Below are positions 23,027 to 34,010 of a stretch of DNA of 64,000 bases, piece by piece; within the stretch, counting starts at the first letter, position 1, and each line of letters opens with the position of its first letter. The notes under the pieces are model-generated. The model was not told where the DNA came from and made no database searches. It worked only from the letters and a program-made list of their open reading frames with translations. Made by a program: the position numbers and the translations under genes. This DNA is from Platynereis dumerilii (Eukaryota > Annelida > Polychaeta > Phyllodocida > Nereididae): assembly GCA_026936325.1 (NCBI GenBank), contig JAPTHN010000008.1, positions 21,412,703 through 21,476,702 of the forward strand, given 5' to 3'.

Positions 23027-24330
23027 CACAGATTGTATTAGGGGCTGCGGAAAATATAAGTGTCAGGTGTGCTCTGTTTGTAGGATTAGTGTGTTGAAGG
23101 TGATTGGCTGATTGAATTCAATGTCGTCTCAGAGACCATTGAAGATAAAATAGCAAACATTGTAGGTTAAGCTGTGCTGATGCCTCTCACAGATTGTATA
23201 AAGGGGCTGATAAAAATATAAGTGTCAGGTGTGCTATAGGTGTATATACTAATATAGGTTAAATTGTGTCCATGCCTGTCACAGATTGTATTAGTATAGG
23301 GGCTGCGAAAAATATAAGTGTCAGGTGTGCTGAATATGTGAGTGTAGAAGTGCAGGAAATACACATTGTAGGTGATTGGCATATTGGCTTATTGTGTGAG
23401 GAAAATCATTTCATTGTTTCACACATTGTAATGGAGACGATGGAAAATAAAATAGCAGCCGTTATTTAGTGCTTATGCCTGTTACAGATTGTATGAGGGG
23501 CTGCGGAAAATATGAGTGTCAGGTGTGCTGGGTGTGTAGGATTAGTGCATTTGAAGGTAATTAGTTAATTGAATGGGGAATGTCATCTCAGAAACCATGG
23601 ATAATAAATTAGCAAACATGATAGATTAATTTGTGCTTATGCCTTTCAGAGACTGTACAAGGTACTGCAAAAGATTTAAGTGTCAGGTGTGTTATATTAT
23701 GTATGTAGTATTAGCACATTTGAAGGTAATTGGTTAAAATTGTACAAGGAATGTCATCTCATTGGTTTGGTGCTTTGTTGAAAACTGGATGTTAAAAAGA
23801 TGCAAATCATTTGTTAACCTGAATTGGAAATCACCTGAAATGAAGCATTGCATTACAAATTATACCATAGACTGAAAAGAAGTTGTGAAAAATATTCAGT
23901 GGCAGGTGTGCCATAGTTGTGTATAGAGTGTGGGATTAACACATTGTAAGCGATTGGCAGATTGGCTAATTGTGTGAGGAAAATCATTTCATTTGTTTGA
24001 CACATTGTAGTGCAGACTATAGATGATAAAATAGTGCTGCATTTTACTCGAGTAAGCTTAAACTGCACATGTATGATGTTAGCTAATTGTATTCTGTGAA
24101 AAATATCTGTTAACAGTCAGGTGTGCAGTGTTTATATGAAAATAACACATTGTTACATTTTATTGGCCAATTACATAATAATTACACTGTAAATGTGAAA
24201 AATATTCAGTGACAGGTGTGCTACATAGGTGTATAAGATAGTACATTGCAGGTGATTGGCTAATAGTGTGAGGCACGTCATCATATTTGAAATGTGAGAA
24301 AAATATTCAGTATCAGGTGCGCTTTGGGTT
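23027..24330 (+). repeat. Degenerate tandem array with a GAAAAATAT-AGTGTCAGGTGTGC core
   Basis: About nine copies of a core similar to GAAAATATAAGTGTCAGGTG then TGCT occur at roughly 23050, 23213, 23308, 23507, 23672, 23890, 24095, 24195 and 24300. Most are preceded by CACAGATTGTAT and followed by GATTGGC and ATGTCATCTCA blocks. Spacing varies from about 90 to 230 bp. The earlier copies are the best preserved. Each core holds CAGGTG (an E-box) and AGGTGTG (a T-box half site). Confidence 0.75.
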
Positions 24331-25382
24331 TCATACTTAGCGAATGTTGTAGGGGGGACACAGTGAATCACTGGACACAGTGAATCAGTGGATTTCATTA
24401 GATACTGATTAGCAATATACTGTATGTTAAATGTTACATTTGCATCACTACATTGAGGGACACCCAAATGGATCTGTAAAGACACTTTAAGGCTTAAGAT
24501 GAAGTATTCATATGTCTTTTCCCACAGGCCTATGGCTTTGCCATAAACAAGCGATACATTTCCTCGAATGCATGAAAGTCAACAAGTACAGACTTCAAAG
24601 CTACTACAGATTTCTATTTTCCCATTGATATTTGACAGCAATACTTTGTCAATGGAAGAAATATTAACATTGATCCTAAGACGAGCTAATTATGAGCTTA
24701 ATATTTTCCACTTTACTTGTTCATATCAATTATTTCAATGGGCTCCTGTCTTTTTATTATCAGTTTCCTGTGAGTTCTTGGTGTTGAGTTTCAAATTATG
24801 TCATCATCAGATTGCACTTGGATTGGAGAAGTTCCAAGTTGTCAAATGTCAGATGACATCTTCGGTAAAGAAAAAATAAAACTGAAACATCTTACATTTC
24901 GATTGGAAAACTTTCTAGTTTATACTTTTCTTAATTTCTTACCTACGTAGAACCTACCATATGTTGTACAAATAGGTTGTTGTTAAGAAAAGTGTTATAT
25001 CAGCAGATGGATGTCTGCGTTTCCAATTAGAAGACACTGTTTTCCTGACAGGTGACACCCAGGTGACAGAATATATCTGTTCTACTTATATTACTTAATT
25101 ACAGACTTATCTTGCATGTCAGAGAAAACGGGTTTTTTTTCAGAATTACAGTTTTGACTGTTTGAAACACCTGTCTTGACAATTTCACATTTGAAGTGAC
25201 AATTAAGTTGATGTAATGTTACATAATAAGAAAACTTCCTGTTATGACAGATTATCTAATGGAGATACATTAGATAATTAAATTTTTAATTGTAGCAGTT
25301 ATGTTATTATGTAACAGCCATTCCAACCTATCTTCATATTGTCAGTGCACCAGTTCAGGATTGTACCAGAATAATTTGTAAT
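24331..25382. other. No gene seen
   Basis: A 103-codon frame at 24568-24879 has no splice context or recognisable motif. ATTATCTAATG-GAGATA-CATTAGATAAT at about 25250-25280 is a perfect 11-bp-arm hairpin. Otherwise featureless. Confidence 0.5.
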
Positions 25383-25529
25383 TCTTGAACTTGAACTTGA
25401 ACTTTATTTGTACCAAAATGAATACATAAATATAATATAATCATAAGGCACAGCAGGGCCAATAGTTTTGACAAAAACTGCGAGTGACTCCTGCTTAGTA
25501 CTACAAAAACAGCATCTAATTAAGCTTTT

Positions 25530-25790
25530 AGATAATTACAATCTTATAACACTGATTACATTCTCTGATTACATGACCATACATTTAAAACACTATAAAA
25601 AAAATAGAAATTTTATCTATCATAAATCTAAAAATAGAAAAAGACAATTTACGTGAATATACAATCTCGAATCTTGTGACAAGGATTACATTTTCTGAGT
25701 ACATGACCATACAATTAATACATTAGATAAGAATTAAAAATTTTATCTATCATAAATCTGAAAAATAGAAGTAGACAATTTGCGTAGAAT
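25530..25790 (-). repeat. Two-unit tandem duplication inside the LINE 3' UTR
   Basis: Plus-strand blocks 25530-25654 and 25678-25790 share GATTACAT-TCTGA-TACATGACCATACA, then TTTTATCTATCATAAATCT and AAAATAGAA, in the same order, with scattered substitutions and a length difference. The duplication sits between the stop codon and the terminal GTTCAA repeats. It may be a family character or unique to this copy. Confidence 0.7.
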
Positions 25791-25813
25791 GCTGATGGAG
25801 GTAATAGAGTCAG

Positions 25814-28800
25814 TTATGGCATAAATCGATTGCAAATGTAACAGTTCCTTATGGTACATGGCAAGGAATATTTATTGATGAAAAAGGTTTTTAATTTAGA
25901 CGTAAAGATATGAATAGAGGCTGTACGATGAGACTTAATGTCCTCAGGTAAGCTGTTCCAGGATTGAGCAATTTTGTAGTTAAGGCATTGTTTACCAATT
26001 TGGGATTGAACTGAGTTTATGTGGATGTTTGCTCTTCCACGGGTGGAATGATGATGAGTTGTTTCGTTTGCTTTCAAAGTATCTTTAAAATATGATGGTA
26101 AGTAATTGTTCAGGGCTCTGTAATATAAAAGACAAGATCTGAACTGGTATAAGTCGGCTAGTTTTAAGCTTTTGTATTTATGAAATGAATGAGTGGTGTG
26201 AGAATTGTATCTTTTTTTGTCAATGATTCTCATGACCTTTTTTTGTAAAACTTGGATTCTATTAATTGTTGAGTTAGGTGAATTTCCCCAAGCTATTAAG
26301 CTGTAGTTTAAATACGGTACCACCAGTGAGTTGTAAATAGTGAATAATATATTGGAAGGAAGTTCATGTTTAAGTTTATTCATAATGCCAGCTATCCGAG
26401 AAATTTTATTGGCTGTTCCATCAATATGGTTTTTCCAGTTTAGCGTGTCAGTAAGAATAACACCAAGAAATTTAATTTGGTGAACTCTTTCAATTTGAGA
26501 TCCATTAAGGTAAAAGTCTAAATTAGCCTCATTTACTGAGCTCCTTGGTGTATGAAAGATCATGAATTTAGTTTTCGAGACATTGATAGATAATTTGTTT
26601 GCGGAGAACCAGTCACTTATTTCTTTAAGTTGATCATTGATATTCTGGTTAATGGAGGGAGTTATGGATTTTTCGAAGGGAAATATAATGTTCGTATCAT
26701 CTGCAAATATTATAAATTGCGCATTGGATGCTGTTTGAGCGATATCATTGATGTATAATATAAACAATAGCGGTCCCAGTATGGAGCCCTGCGGTACTCC
26801 AGTGGAAATGTGTAGTGTATCAGATCTAATCTGTTTAAAATAAGTGAATTGTTTTCTGCCATATAAGTAACTTGAAAACCATTTGTGGGCTATTCCACGA
26901 ATTCCATAGTGATATAACTTGTCTAGAAGTGTATGGTGATTTAACGTGTCAAACGCCTTACTTAGATCAAGAAAGAGTCCTAGGGCTTTATGTTTTTTGT
27001 TTAAAGTCCCTGAAATCAGATCTTGTAATTTTAATATGGCTAAGTCCGTGGATAAATTTTCCCTGAAGCCGAATTGACAGGGAGTTAATAGATCATTTGT
27101 TTTTAGATAATTTTGTAATCTATTGTAGACTAGTCGTTCCAGTATCTTAGAGAACGTAGGCAAGAGAGAAACAGGTCTATAATTTGTAAAAGAACTTTTT
27201 GGTCCATTTTTATGTATTGGGATAACTTTAGCCAGTTTCATTTGGTCAGGGAAAATTCCATTCCTAAGACTAAGGTTACATATATGAGTCAACGGTCTCA
27301 GAATTGGCTGAAAAGTTGATTTTAACATTTTTGGACTAATCTCATCATATCCGTAAGAAGATTTTGATTTGAATTTTTGAATAATTTTTGCAATTTCTTC
27401 AGCCGAAGTTGGCCTAAGAAAGAGAGAACCCACTAGATTTAAATTGGGTAGAAAAGTACTCGGCTGCCTAGAGCATGGGGTTATTTTGTTTGATAAATTT
27501 GGTCCAACATTTGTGAAATATTCATTGAAAGAGTTAGCTATTTCATTTGCATTTGTTAGTGTCACATTATCATTTGTAATAAAATGATTAGTCACATCGT
27601 TTTTGTTATTATTCTTATTTAGTAAATTATTTATTTGCTTCCAAGTAGCTTTTATGTCTTTTTCGCAACTTTTAAATGAATTTGTCCAATGAAGTTGTTT
27701 TGCTGCTCTTATTAATTTATTAAGGCAATTTCTGTATCTCTTGTATTTAATTTCCTCTTCCTGACGCCTTACTAGGTCTCTGGTTTTTTTTAGTTTTATA
27801 GATAATTTGTATCGCTGTTTCATTGAGGTAATGATGCCTTTAGTGATCCATGGTTTAATTTTATGAAATTTCCTGTTAAACTTAGAAGTTCTTACAGGGA
27901 GTTTTTCATTCATTATTTTGGTGTATATATCAATAAAAGAATTATATGCAGTCTCTACATTTGAAGAATTTATGACATCGTCCCAGTTCGCGTCATTAAG
28001 AGCATTTTTGAAGGAGTTCATTGACGCCTCGTTTTGGACTCTGTATGTGACATTCTTTTCAAGACTTACGTCAGGGTCAGTCAAATCTAAGGAAATGAAG
28101 TTAATATAATGATCAGTGATGTCAACTGGTATTGTTCCTTGGTATGTTGGAACATCTGAGATTTTTTGGAATATATGATCAATTAAAGTAGCCGAGTTGT
28201 TAGTCACTCTAGTTGGCAGTGAGATTTTTGGAATAAAGCTATTACTTATAAATGAGTCTAGATAAGCATTTGTTAAAGCATTGTTTTCAGATTTGATGAG
28301 ATCAATATTGGTATCACCAACAATTATTATTTCCTTATTTTTATAGTTCTTAAAAGATTCTAGCACTGAATCAATAAAATTATTAAATTCATGTACACTG
28401 TTATGGCTTGGCGAGCGATACAAGACACCAAGTATAATAGATTTTCTTCCATATTCAATTTCAATGAAAAGACAATCAAAGAGATTTTGTTTGTCAGTCG
28501 GAACGGAAATTGCAAGTTCTTTATATTCTAATTTGTCAGAAATAAAGATAGCTATACCTCCTCCTTCCTTTTTTTGGAGTTTATGTTTAGTGATCATCGA
28601 GTAACCTTTAAACTTCACATAGTCACATAAATTTTCGTCAAGCCAAGTTTCCTCGAACGTAAGAACATCAAAATGAAAATTTATGATGTTGTTCATTAAG
28701 ACTTCATATTCGGTTTTATGTTTAGGCAGACTTCGAGCATTTGTGTTTAAAATGGAGAATGTTTTTGATGAGAGAGATTCAGTAAGCTCATTAAACTTAT

Positions 28801-28903
28801 CAATATCATAGTAATGCGATGGAGAAAACATTGGTCTAGAGTTCTCTACATGATCATCGTTAAAATTCTCTAGCCATGTGATTGTTTGGTCAGGAGTAGC
28901 CAT
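25814..28903 (-). CDS. Endonuclease/reverse transcriptase polyprotein of non-LTR retrotransposon
   Basis: 1029 residues. Residues about 47-270 form an APE-type endonuclease: NTNARSL with Asn53 or Asn55, EETW with Glu85, LYRSPS at 161-166, GDTNID at 196-201, LIDHIF at 240-245 and DITDH with Asp264/His265. Reverse transcriptase follows. AKVIPIHKNG lies at about 558-567, NYRPVSLLPTFSKILERLV at 574-592, motif A FLDLSKAFDTL with Asp646, GVPQGSILGPLLF at 702-714, and the catalytic FADD at 733-736. A C-terminal domain ends with a SWNSLPEDIKSH-like motif usual in this group. Function: nicks target DNA and primes cDNA synthesis on its own RNA. The frame is unbroken and all key residues are present, which suggests recent activity. 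Gly-Asp-Thr-Asn replaces the commoner Gly-Asp-Phe-Asn. Confidence 0.93.
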   Translation of the reverse strand: MATPDQTITWLENFNDDHVENSRPMFSPSHYYDIDKFNELTESLSSKTFSILNTNARSLPKHKTEYEVLMNNIINFHFDVLTFEETWLDENLCDYVKFKGYSMITKHKLQKKEGGGIAIFISDKLEYKELAISVPTDKQNLFDCLFIEIEYGRKSIILGVLYRSPSHNSVHEFNNFIDSVLESFKNYKNKEIIIVGDTNIDLIKSENNALTNAYLDSFISNSFIPKISLPTRVTNNSATLIDHIFQKISDVPTYQGTIPVDITDHYINFISLDLTDPDVSLEKNVTYRVQNEASMNSFKNALNDANWDDVINSSNVETAYNSFIDIYTKIMNEKLPVRTSKFNRKFHKIKPWITKGIITSMKQRYKLSIKLKKTRDLVRRQEEEIKYKRYRNCLNKLIRAAKQLHWTNSFKSCEKDIKATWKQINNLLNKNNNKNDVTNHFITNDNVTLTNANEIANSFNEYFTNVGPNLSNKITPCSRQPSTFLPNLNLVGSLFLRPTSAEEIAKIIQKFKSKSSYGYDEISPKMLKSTFQPILRPLTHICNLSLRNGIFPDQMKLAKVIPIHKNGPKSSFTNYRPVSLLPTFSKILERLVYNRLQNYLKTNDLLTPCQFGFRENLSTDLAILKLQDLISGTLNKKHKALGLFLDLSKAFDTLNHHTLLDKLYHYGIRGIAHKWFSSYLYGRKQFTYFKQIRSDTLHISTGVPQGSILGPLLFILYINDIAQTASNAQFIIFADDTNIIFPFEKSITPSINQNINDQLKEISDWFSANKLSINVSKTKFMIFHTPRSSVNEANLDFYLNGSQIERVHQIKFLGVILTDTLNWKNHIDGTANKISRIAGIMNKLKHELPSNILFTIYNSLVVPYLNYSLIAWGNSPNSTINRIQVLQKKVMRIIDKKRYNSHTTHSFHKYKSLKLADLYQFRSCLLYYRALNNYLPSYFKDTLKANETTHHHSTRGRANIHINSVQSQIGKQCLNYKIAQSWNSLPEDIKSHRTASIHIFTSKLKTFFINKYSLPCTIRNCYICNRFMP

Positions 28904-30924
28904 AGGTTTTTAGGGTACTCAAAACTCTTTGTTTTTTTACAGAGAACAATGTATTTAGTAACCTCATAAGCATTCTACTAAAATATTTGAACAGTCTTGG
29001 TTGAATGTAACTCGGAGACATGTAGCTCAGAGACAGGTACAAGAAAAGTGTTTCATGTAGCATAATATTAAAAAGCACCATATCTAGGAACAATGCAAAC
29101 ATATCAAATCAAGCATGCAAATACAATGCATAGGGCATAGGATTGACATATTAATAGTACAGGTAGGTCCAATGATAGTTTTTACAATGGAACATTAATA
29201 ACTTTCACAGTTCCATAATTACTAATTTTAAGTTTATCATGAATGTCATAAAAATAATGTAATAGTGTCTGAATTAATAGTTCATCGAACATATAAGATA
29301 TAATGTTGTGATTGATTGGCTTATAAACAATAACATTGAGCATTGAATTTATAAATTCTAATTTAACCAAAGCAGATTGTATTCGAGAAAAAAAAAAAAA
29401 AAAAAAAAAAAAAGAATACTATTAAAATGTTATAAATCGTCCGTAATTATATATAGCGATTATTGAATGATAAAAAGTACAACTACAGTTTACATAACTG
29501 CCTGCATAATATAGAGTTATAGGATTATAGAAGTCATTTTTTTGTCTAGTAAAAAAATTGAGATTATACTGATAACTCCACCAGTACTATGAAATAAAAA
29601 GCTTGGTCGTCATTGAATTAATTTCAACACATTTATACAACAATTCCATTCGTTCTATAGGCAGGCTAGCTAGTTATATACTCTATGGGTGTGTGTTTAT
29701 ATAAATTTATTCGTTGATAATGCAGTATCCTCTGCATTAATATTCACTAAAATCTTATCAGCTACTTTTGTGGCAAATGGAAGAATCCTGTTGAATGAAA
29801 CCTTACAATGCTTTTTCCACAATCTTGTTGACAGCTAGACAAACAGACAGAAGGACACTGTCCGTCAGACACACACACTAAAATGCAAACATAGGTGTCA
29901 TCCTTCAGAGACAAAACTCAGGCAAATATATTGTGTACATTGGGATGCAAGCATGGTCAACAGTGCAGCAAACTGACTGATGTAAATTGCCTTCCCAATT
30001 TGTCCATTAGGAAGGAAGAGGGCAGGCATTTCAAGCCTAATTTACAAATCAGGCCATTTAGGAAGGCTAGCAGACACTTTGAGAAGGCTTAGTCAAATTC
30101 TAGACAAAACTTGGCAAGTAAGACCCAAAAGCAGTTTACTTGGAAAGCTGATACTTAACTCTAGAAGGCTTATGAAACCTAAAGACTGAAAGCTAGACCA
30201 GCCATTATGTTTCACATATTAGTTGCCAGGCATATTGTTAGTGCAACATAAGATTGGATGATGCGTTTAAAGATTTTTGATTTCCAAGGTTCTATGTTGC
30301 CTTTGGAAACTACCATAGTAATTTATAGAAACTTAGAAAGCCTCATATATCAGCTAGGAAACTGTCTAGAAAGCTTACTGTACTGTAATTTTTAAAAAAG
30401 AATTTACATGTAGCTCCCTACTAATCAAGGCTAAGTAATTGAAAATGAATCAATCTCTTCAAAGAGAGATTTATTTAACAATATGCACATTTCATGGCAA
30501 TTTGGCAAATTGGTTAGCTTCTAAAGTCTAGAATATGTATTTAAAGTCATGTGAAATGAAACTGAGAAATTTTCTAATGGCTGCCCAGGCACCAGGGTGA
30601 AAAGATAGTGGTCCAAAGCATCTTGTTCCTCTGATTAAAACTGCCAAGCCCAAGCCTTGAAGCTGAAATCTAGGATGCAGTTTAAGCAACAATTAGATAC
30701 TAGTAGCTTGCTTTTAAGCTTTACAAGTTTGATGCAAAGAAAATTCTGGAATCATAATTACAAGGCTGTGCTTTGTGTGATTACATGTAATAAAAAGTGA
30801 TTACAGATGATTAGAGAGTGTACTTTAATTACATTATTTGATCAGATTTAGTCCTTGTTATAGTGATTACATGTGATTAAATAATCATACAAAATAATAG
30901 ATGCTTTTAAAAGTTGGGTGCTTT
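28904..30924. other. LINE upstream flank and unique sequence
   Basis: No gag-like ORF1 is seen upstream of the LINE coding start. A 26-nt A run at 29388-29413 is the only marked feature. 29.9-30.7 kb has recurrent AAGGCTAG/AAGCTTA-like strings but no clear unit. Confidence 0.45.
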
Positions 30925-31115
30925 TCCAGAGGGCGCATGTCGTAAACATGATGTTGCTAATCGTTGGAGGGCTCCTTTGTCGTAACGTAGAGATTTTTGT
31001 CACAACGATGAGACGACATTTTCACAATGTTGCATGCCAATGGCATATCTTGACGTTTCTTCACAATGCTGTGGCAACATCATATTTACCATACAATTTT
31101 TAGTAATTTTCACTG
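30925..31115 (+). repeat. CAACATTG-rich dispersed repeat, copy 1
   Basis: Shares GGAGGGCTCCT, CACAATGTTGCATGCCAATG, TTCACAATG and TACCATACAAT in order with copies at 32600-32745 (same strand) and 38985-39190 (opposite strand). No inverted termini or coding frame were found, and the family is unassigned. Confidence 0.55.
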
Positions 31116-32033
31116 ACATAAATTGCATGCAACCTCCTCACAATGTCGTCACAACATTACTGCAATATAGTTGTGCTTATTTTGAGCAAGATTTCAAATA
31201 GATGATGCTGTGTATATAATATACAGCTGAAGGAATTGCTTCTATCTTAAAGCCTTTATTCTACAATTCTGTGGCCATATGTTTCATTGTGACTTTAGTT
31301 GCTGCTTTAAGACAGCAAGCCATCTGTCAATGCGGAAACCAGGTCTGCTATTTAGATCTGCGGGCCTGCAAGCAGTAAATTTACATATTGCAGACAGCAA
31401 ACAGTTTCTGTGGACCGTTATTTAAAGTGTGTTTACAGTTGCTGTTATATTCTCATAGATCATTTATTTGGCCACACACTCTCTCAGAAACAATGCTGAG
31501 TTAACAATGAGTTATTGTGCTTATTATGGTGATGTAATGGGAAAGAGTAAGCAGATGGTATACAGAGCCTATGTGACTTTTCTTGCATTATATCTATGCT
31601 ATACAGTATACACTCTGAAAAAGTAGGCAGAAATTGGTTTTTGAAGTGACATATATGTTTTTTTTTGTAAGAATTTAAAAGTTTGATATTTCAAAAAATC
31701 TACAGGATTCATTGTATGCTGTAGTGTAGGTGTTTCTTCAAACCCTAATTTGAATGATATGAAAGACAAGTCCATGCATCAGTTTTTGTAAATATCCATG
31801 ATCACAGACCAAGATTTTTTTAACTAAGAAGACTACATGACCTCTTTGAATTTTTTTTAGTTGAAACCACATACATGTGCACAGAAAGAATAATGTGTCT
31901 ATTTTTTTTTATTTAGCCATTAAAGGACTTTTGGCAATTTGTTATTTTAAGCAATCTTGCCTGATTGAAGGATCTATATATATATGCAGTATAATATATA
32001 TTTAAATTATGATTGCATTCCATCAAAAAATTA

Positions 32034-32345
32034 CCTCTCCCTTTTTAAAAAATTGTGCTGCCATCAATATTTGAAGATTCCTTATTTTACTGAAGTGTGC
32101 CATTGACTTCAAGATAGAATCCTGACTGAGTCCAGAGTCTTCATAATGAGGATTGTGCTGTAGGACTCTTATAATATCTTTTCTGGTAGACTTGTAATCA
32201 AATCCATGGACAACACAAGTCAGTCCCACACATTGTTCTAAACTTATGTCCCAGCAGCTACTGAATACATGTATTTGACCTATGAGCCTACCAAAAATTT
32301 TATAACAGTAATTAGTCCAAGCACTGGCACCAGACAATGAACTCT
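32034..32345 (-). CDS. Possible internal exon, unrecognised protein
   Basis: About 103 codons are open on the minus strand. The peptide has coding-like composition (SLSGASAWTNYCYKIFGRLI, then CWDISLEQCVGLTCVVHGFD, then RKDIIRVLQHNPHYEDSGLS). It is followed at 32034/32033 by GAGAG then GTAATT, a plausible donor. The 5' side has only a poor acceptor (TTTTGCAAG). I do not recognise a family. It lies between two copies of a CAACATTG-rich repeat, so it could belong to a mobile element or be a processed fragment. Confidence 0.27.
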
Positions 32346-32599
32346 TGCAAAATCAATTGTTTGTTTGTAGTATGAATATTTCATTGTGTAGACAGTTCGA
32401 TTGGTCCCATGTGCAACTTATCTGAGCATGTGATCTCTTTGATTTAAGTAGCTGACAGAAAATGCTGAGAGATGACAAAATAGACATTGATAATATAATA
32501 CTTATTCCAGGGGACACACAACATTAACACAACATTACGGTATAGACCCCCATCTTTTGTCGCATAGAAATGTATACGCGTACATGTTAAAAATTATGC

Positions 32600-32745
32600 C
32601 ATAACCTGAACACAACATTGAGACTTTATTCAGAACCTTGTGACATTGCCACAACATTGCATGTTAATGTCATCCCTTGATGTTGCTTCACAACGTTTTG
32701 ACAACATTGATCATTGTGCCATACAATTATACGTGATTTACAACA
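32600..32745 (+). repeat. CAACATTG-rich dispersed repeat, copy 2
   Basis: GCCACAACATTGCATGTTAA, then TTGCTTCACAACG and GCCATACAATTA, parallel copy 1. It is about 1.6 kb downstream of copy 1 in the same orientation, so the pair brackets the possible exon at 32034-32345. Confidence 0.5.
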
Positions 32746-33019
32746 ACCTTGCTGGTACTGTTTTAAAAGATTGTCAAACGCAGTGGTTTAATTGAACAAT
32801 TTTACAAAGAGTGAATTTCATAAAACAAGAAATTTTAAGAAAACTTTGGTCTTGTACTAGTTGAGCTCTGTCTCCTGCTTTCTGCTGTTGCGGCACTTTA
32901 AATCGACTACAGGAGAGATCATGCTGCAAACACTTGTTGCCAATGCAGTTTGACTGGTCACACAGGGTTAGATTGAAAAACCTTATAATTGTGAAACAGA
33001 ACTTTTTCTTTCTGCTTAT

Positions 33020-33412
33020 CTATTATTATTATTATTACATTTATATAGCACTACACATTATAACTGAATACATTGTGGTGCGCATTACAATGTGTGTACA
33101 ATCAAATCAAATGGACAATGTCTTCTTCTGTGCTGGTGTCTTCATGTATCTTCTCTTTGACATGGTCTGGCTCCATTGAGTCGTGGCTCATCCATTGACC
33201 AGCAATCCAGCTGAAGTCTGGCTGGGGTATTATTGTTGCATACACCAGACAGGAGGGTGGACCCCTGCCTCCACAGTGACCACCCTCCCCTGGCCACAAC
33301 TACCTCCAACTCACTCCAATAAAGTTCCAGGACTGGGATTCGAACCCATGTCCTCTCAGGCCAGTGGATTCAGAGTCAACTGCTATAACCATTAGGCCAC
33401 GAAGAACTATAA
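33020..33412 (-). mobile_element. tRNA-derived SINE with LINE-like 3' tail
   Basis: The minus-strand head at about 33412-33330 has a box A (GGCCTAATGGTTATAGC) and a box B (GGGTTCGAATCCC). The body extends to GTGCTATATAAATGTAATAA and ends in TAATAATAATAA (33020-33036), the kind of tail mobilised by CR1/L2-group LINEs. The head is too diverged past box B, and lacks acceptor pairing, for a working tRNA. A TATC array abuts its 5' side. Confidence 0.75.
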
Positions 33413-33487
<75 letters not shown>

Positions 33488-33540
33488 ATCTATCTATCTT
33501 ATCTATCTACCTTATCTATCTATCTTATCTATCTATCTAA
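33413..33540 (+). repeat. TATC microsatellite
   Basis: Continuous (CTAT)n with later CTTATCTATCTA-type interruptions, directly against the 5' end of the SINE at 33020-33412. Confidence 0.97.
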
Positions 33541-33956
33541 TAATAATAATAAGATAATTGTATGATTTTTATCTTACCCATGCACCAGTACTAAACGGCA
33601 ATCATACTGGTCATTAAGAGATTTGTTTTCTCGTTACAATGTTAGTAATGCTGGGGACTGCATGGGGTCAACTAAAAAATAAACAATTCCTTAAGATCTA
33701 TTTTCAGTTTAATCCTCATTTATCAATATTTAAGACAAGGACACAAAAGCCTTGTTAACTTTTCCTCATAACTTTGCTGACATGCTGTGACTTGAATTGT
33801 GTATTCAGTTTGAGTCTTGGAGGGTGTTTCAACTTCAAAGAAACAGGCTTCAAGCAGCTGTCGGGCTCATTAACTCTTGGCTAAAGTGTGAAGAGTAATG
33901 TTATGTGGGGGTGTTGGTTCATTTGTCATCTTCAAATTGGATGTAGGCATGTACAC

Positions 33957-34010
33957 TCACCAGCAAAAGAATTGCAACACTTTATTTTTGGTAATTATTT
34001 CATTTTTTTG
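33957..34010 (+). mobile_element. Possible solitary mariner-type terminus
   Basis: CACTCACCAGCAAAAGAATT then GCAACACTTTATTTTT resembles the inverted terminus of many Tc1/mariner elements. No mirrored right end was found within 5 kb, so it is a remnant or a coincidence. Confidence 0.35.

Larger units (their letters stand above)
25383..28903 (-). mobile_element. Non-LTR retrotransposon (Jockey/CR1/L2-like group), coding region and 3' end intact
   Basis: The element holds an uninterrupted 1029-codon ORF, a 3' UTR of about 430 bp, and a terminal run of GTTCAA repeats directly after AATAAA on the minus strand (25383-25412). Such short tandem 3' tails, instead of poly(A), are typical of the CR1/L2 groups. 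The 5' boundary is not clear: no ORF1-like gag frame is seen upstream to 29380, so the copy is either 5' truncated or belongs to a single-ORF lineage. A 26-nt A run at 29388-29413 is on the opposite strand and is probably unrelated. Confidence 0.9.

Noticed and set aside
23027-24330. CRISPR-like array
   Set aside because: Units are degenerate and irregularly spaced, there are no uniform spacers, and the sequence is eukaryotic.
29388-29413. Poly(A) tail of a retroposed gene
   Set aside because: No gene-like or element-like sequence precedes it on the plus strand.
33330-33412. A tRNA gene
   Set aside because: Box A and B are present, but the sequence continues into a SINE body and lacks a sound cloverleaf. 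The same holds for the heads at 46571, 49083, 53885-54094, 55447-55611 and 63738.
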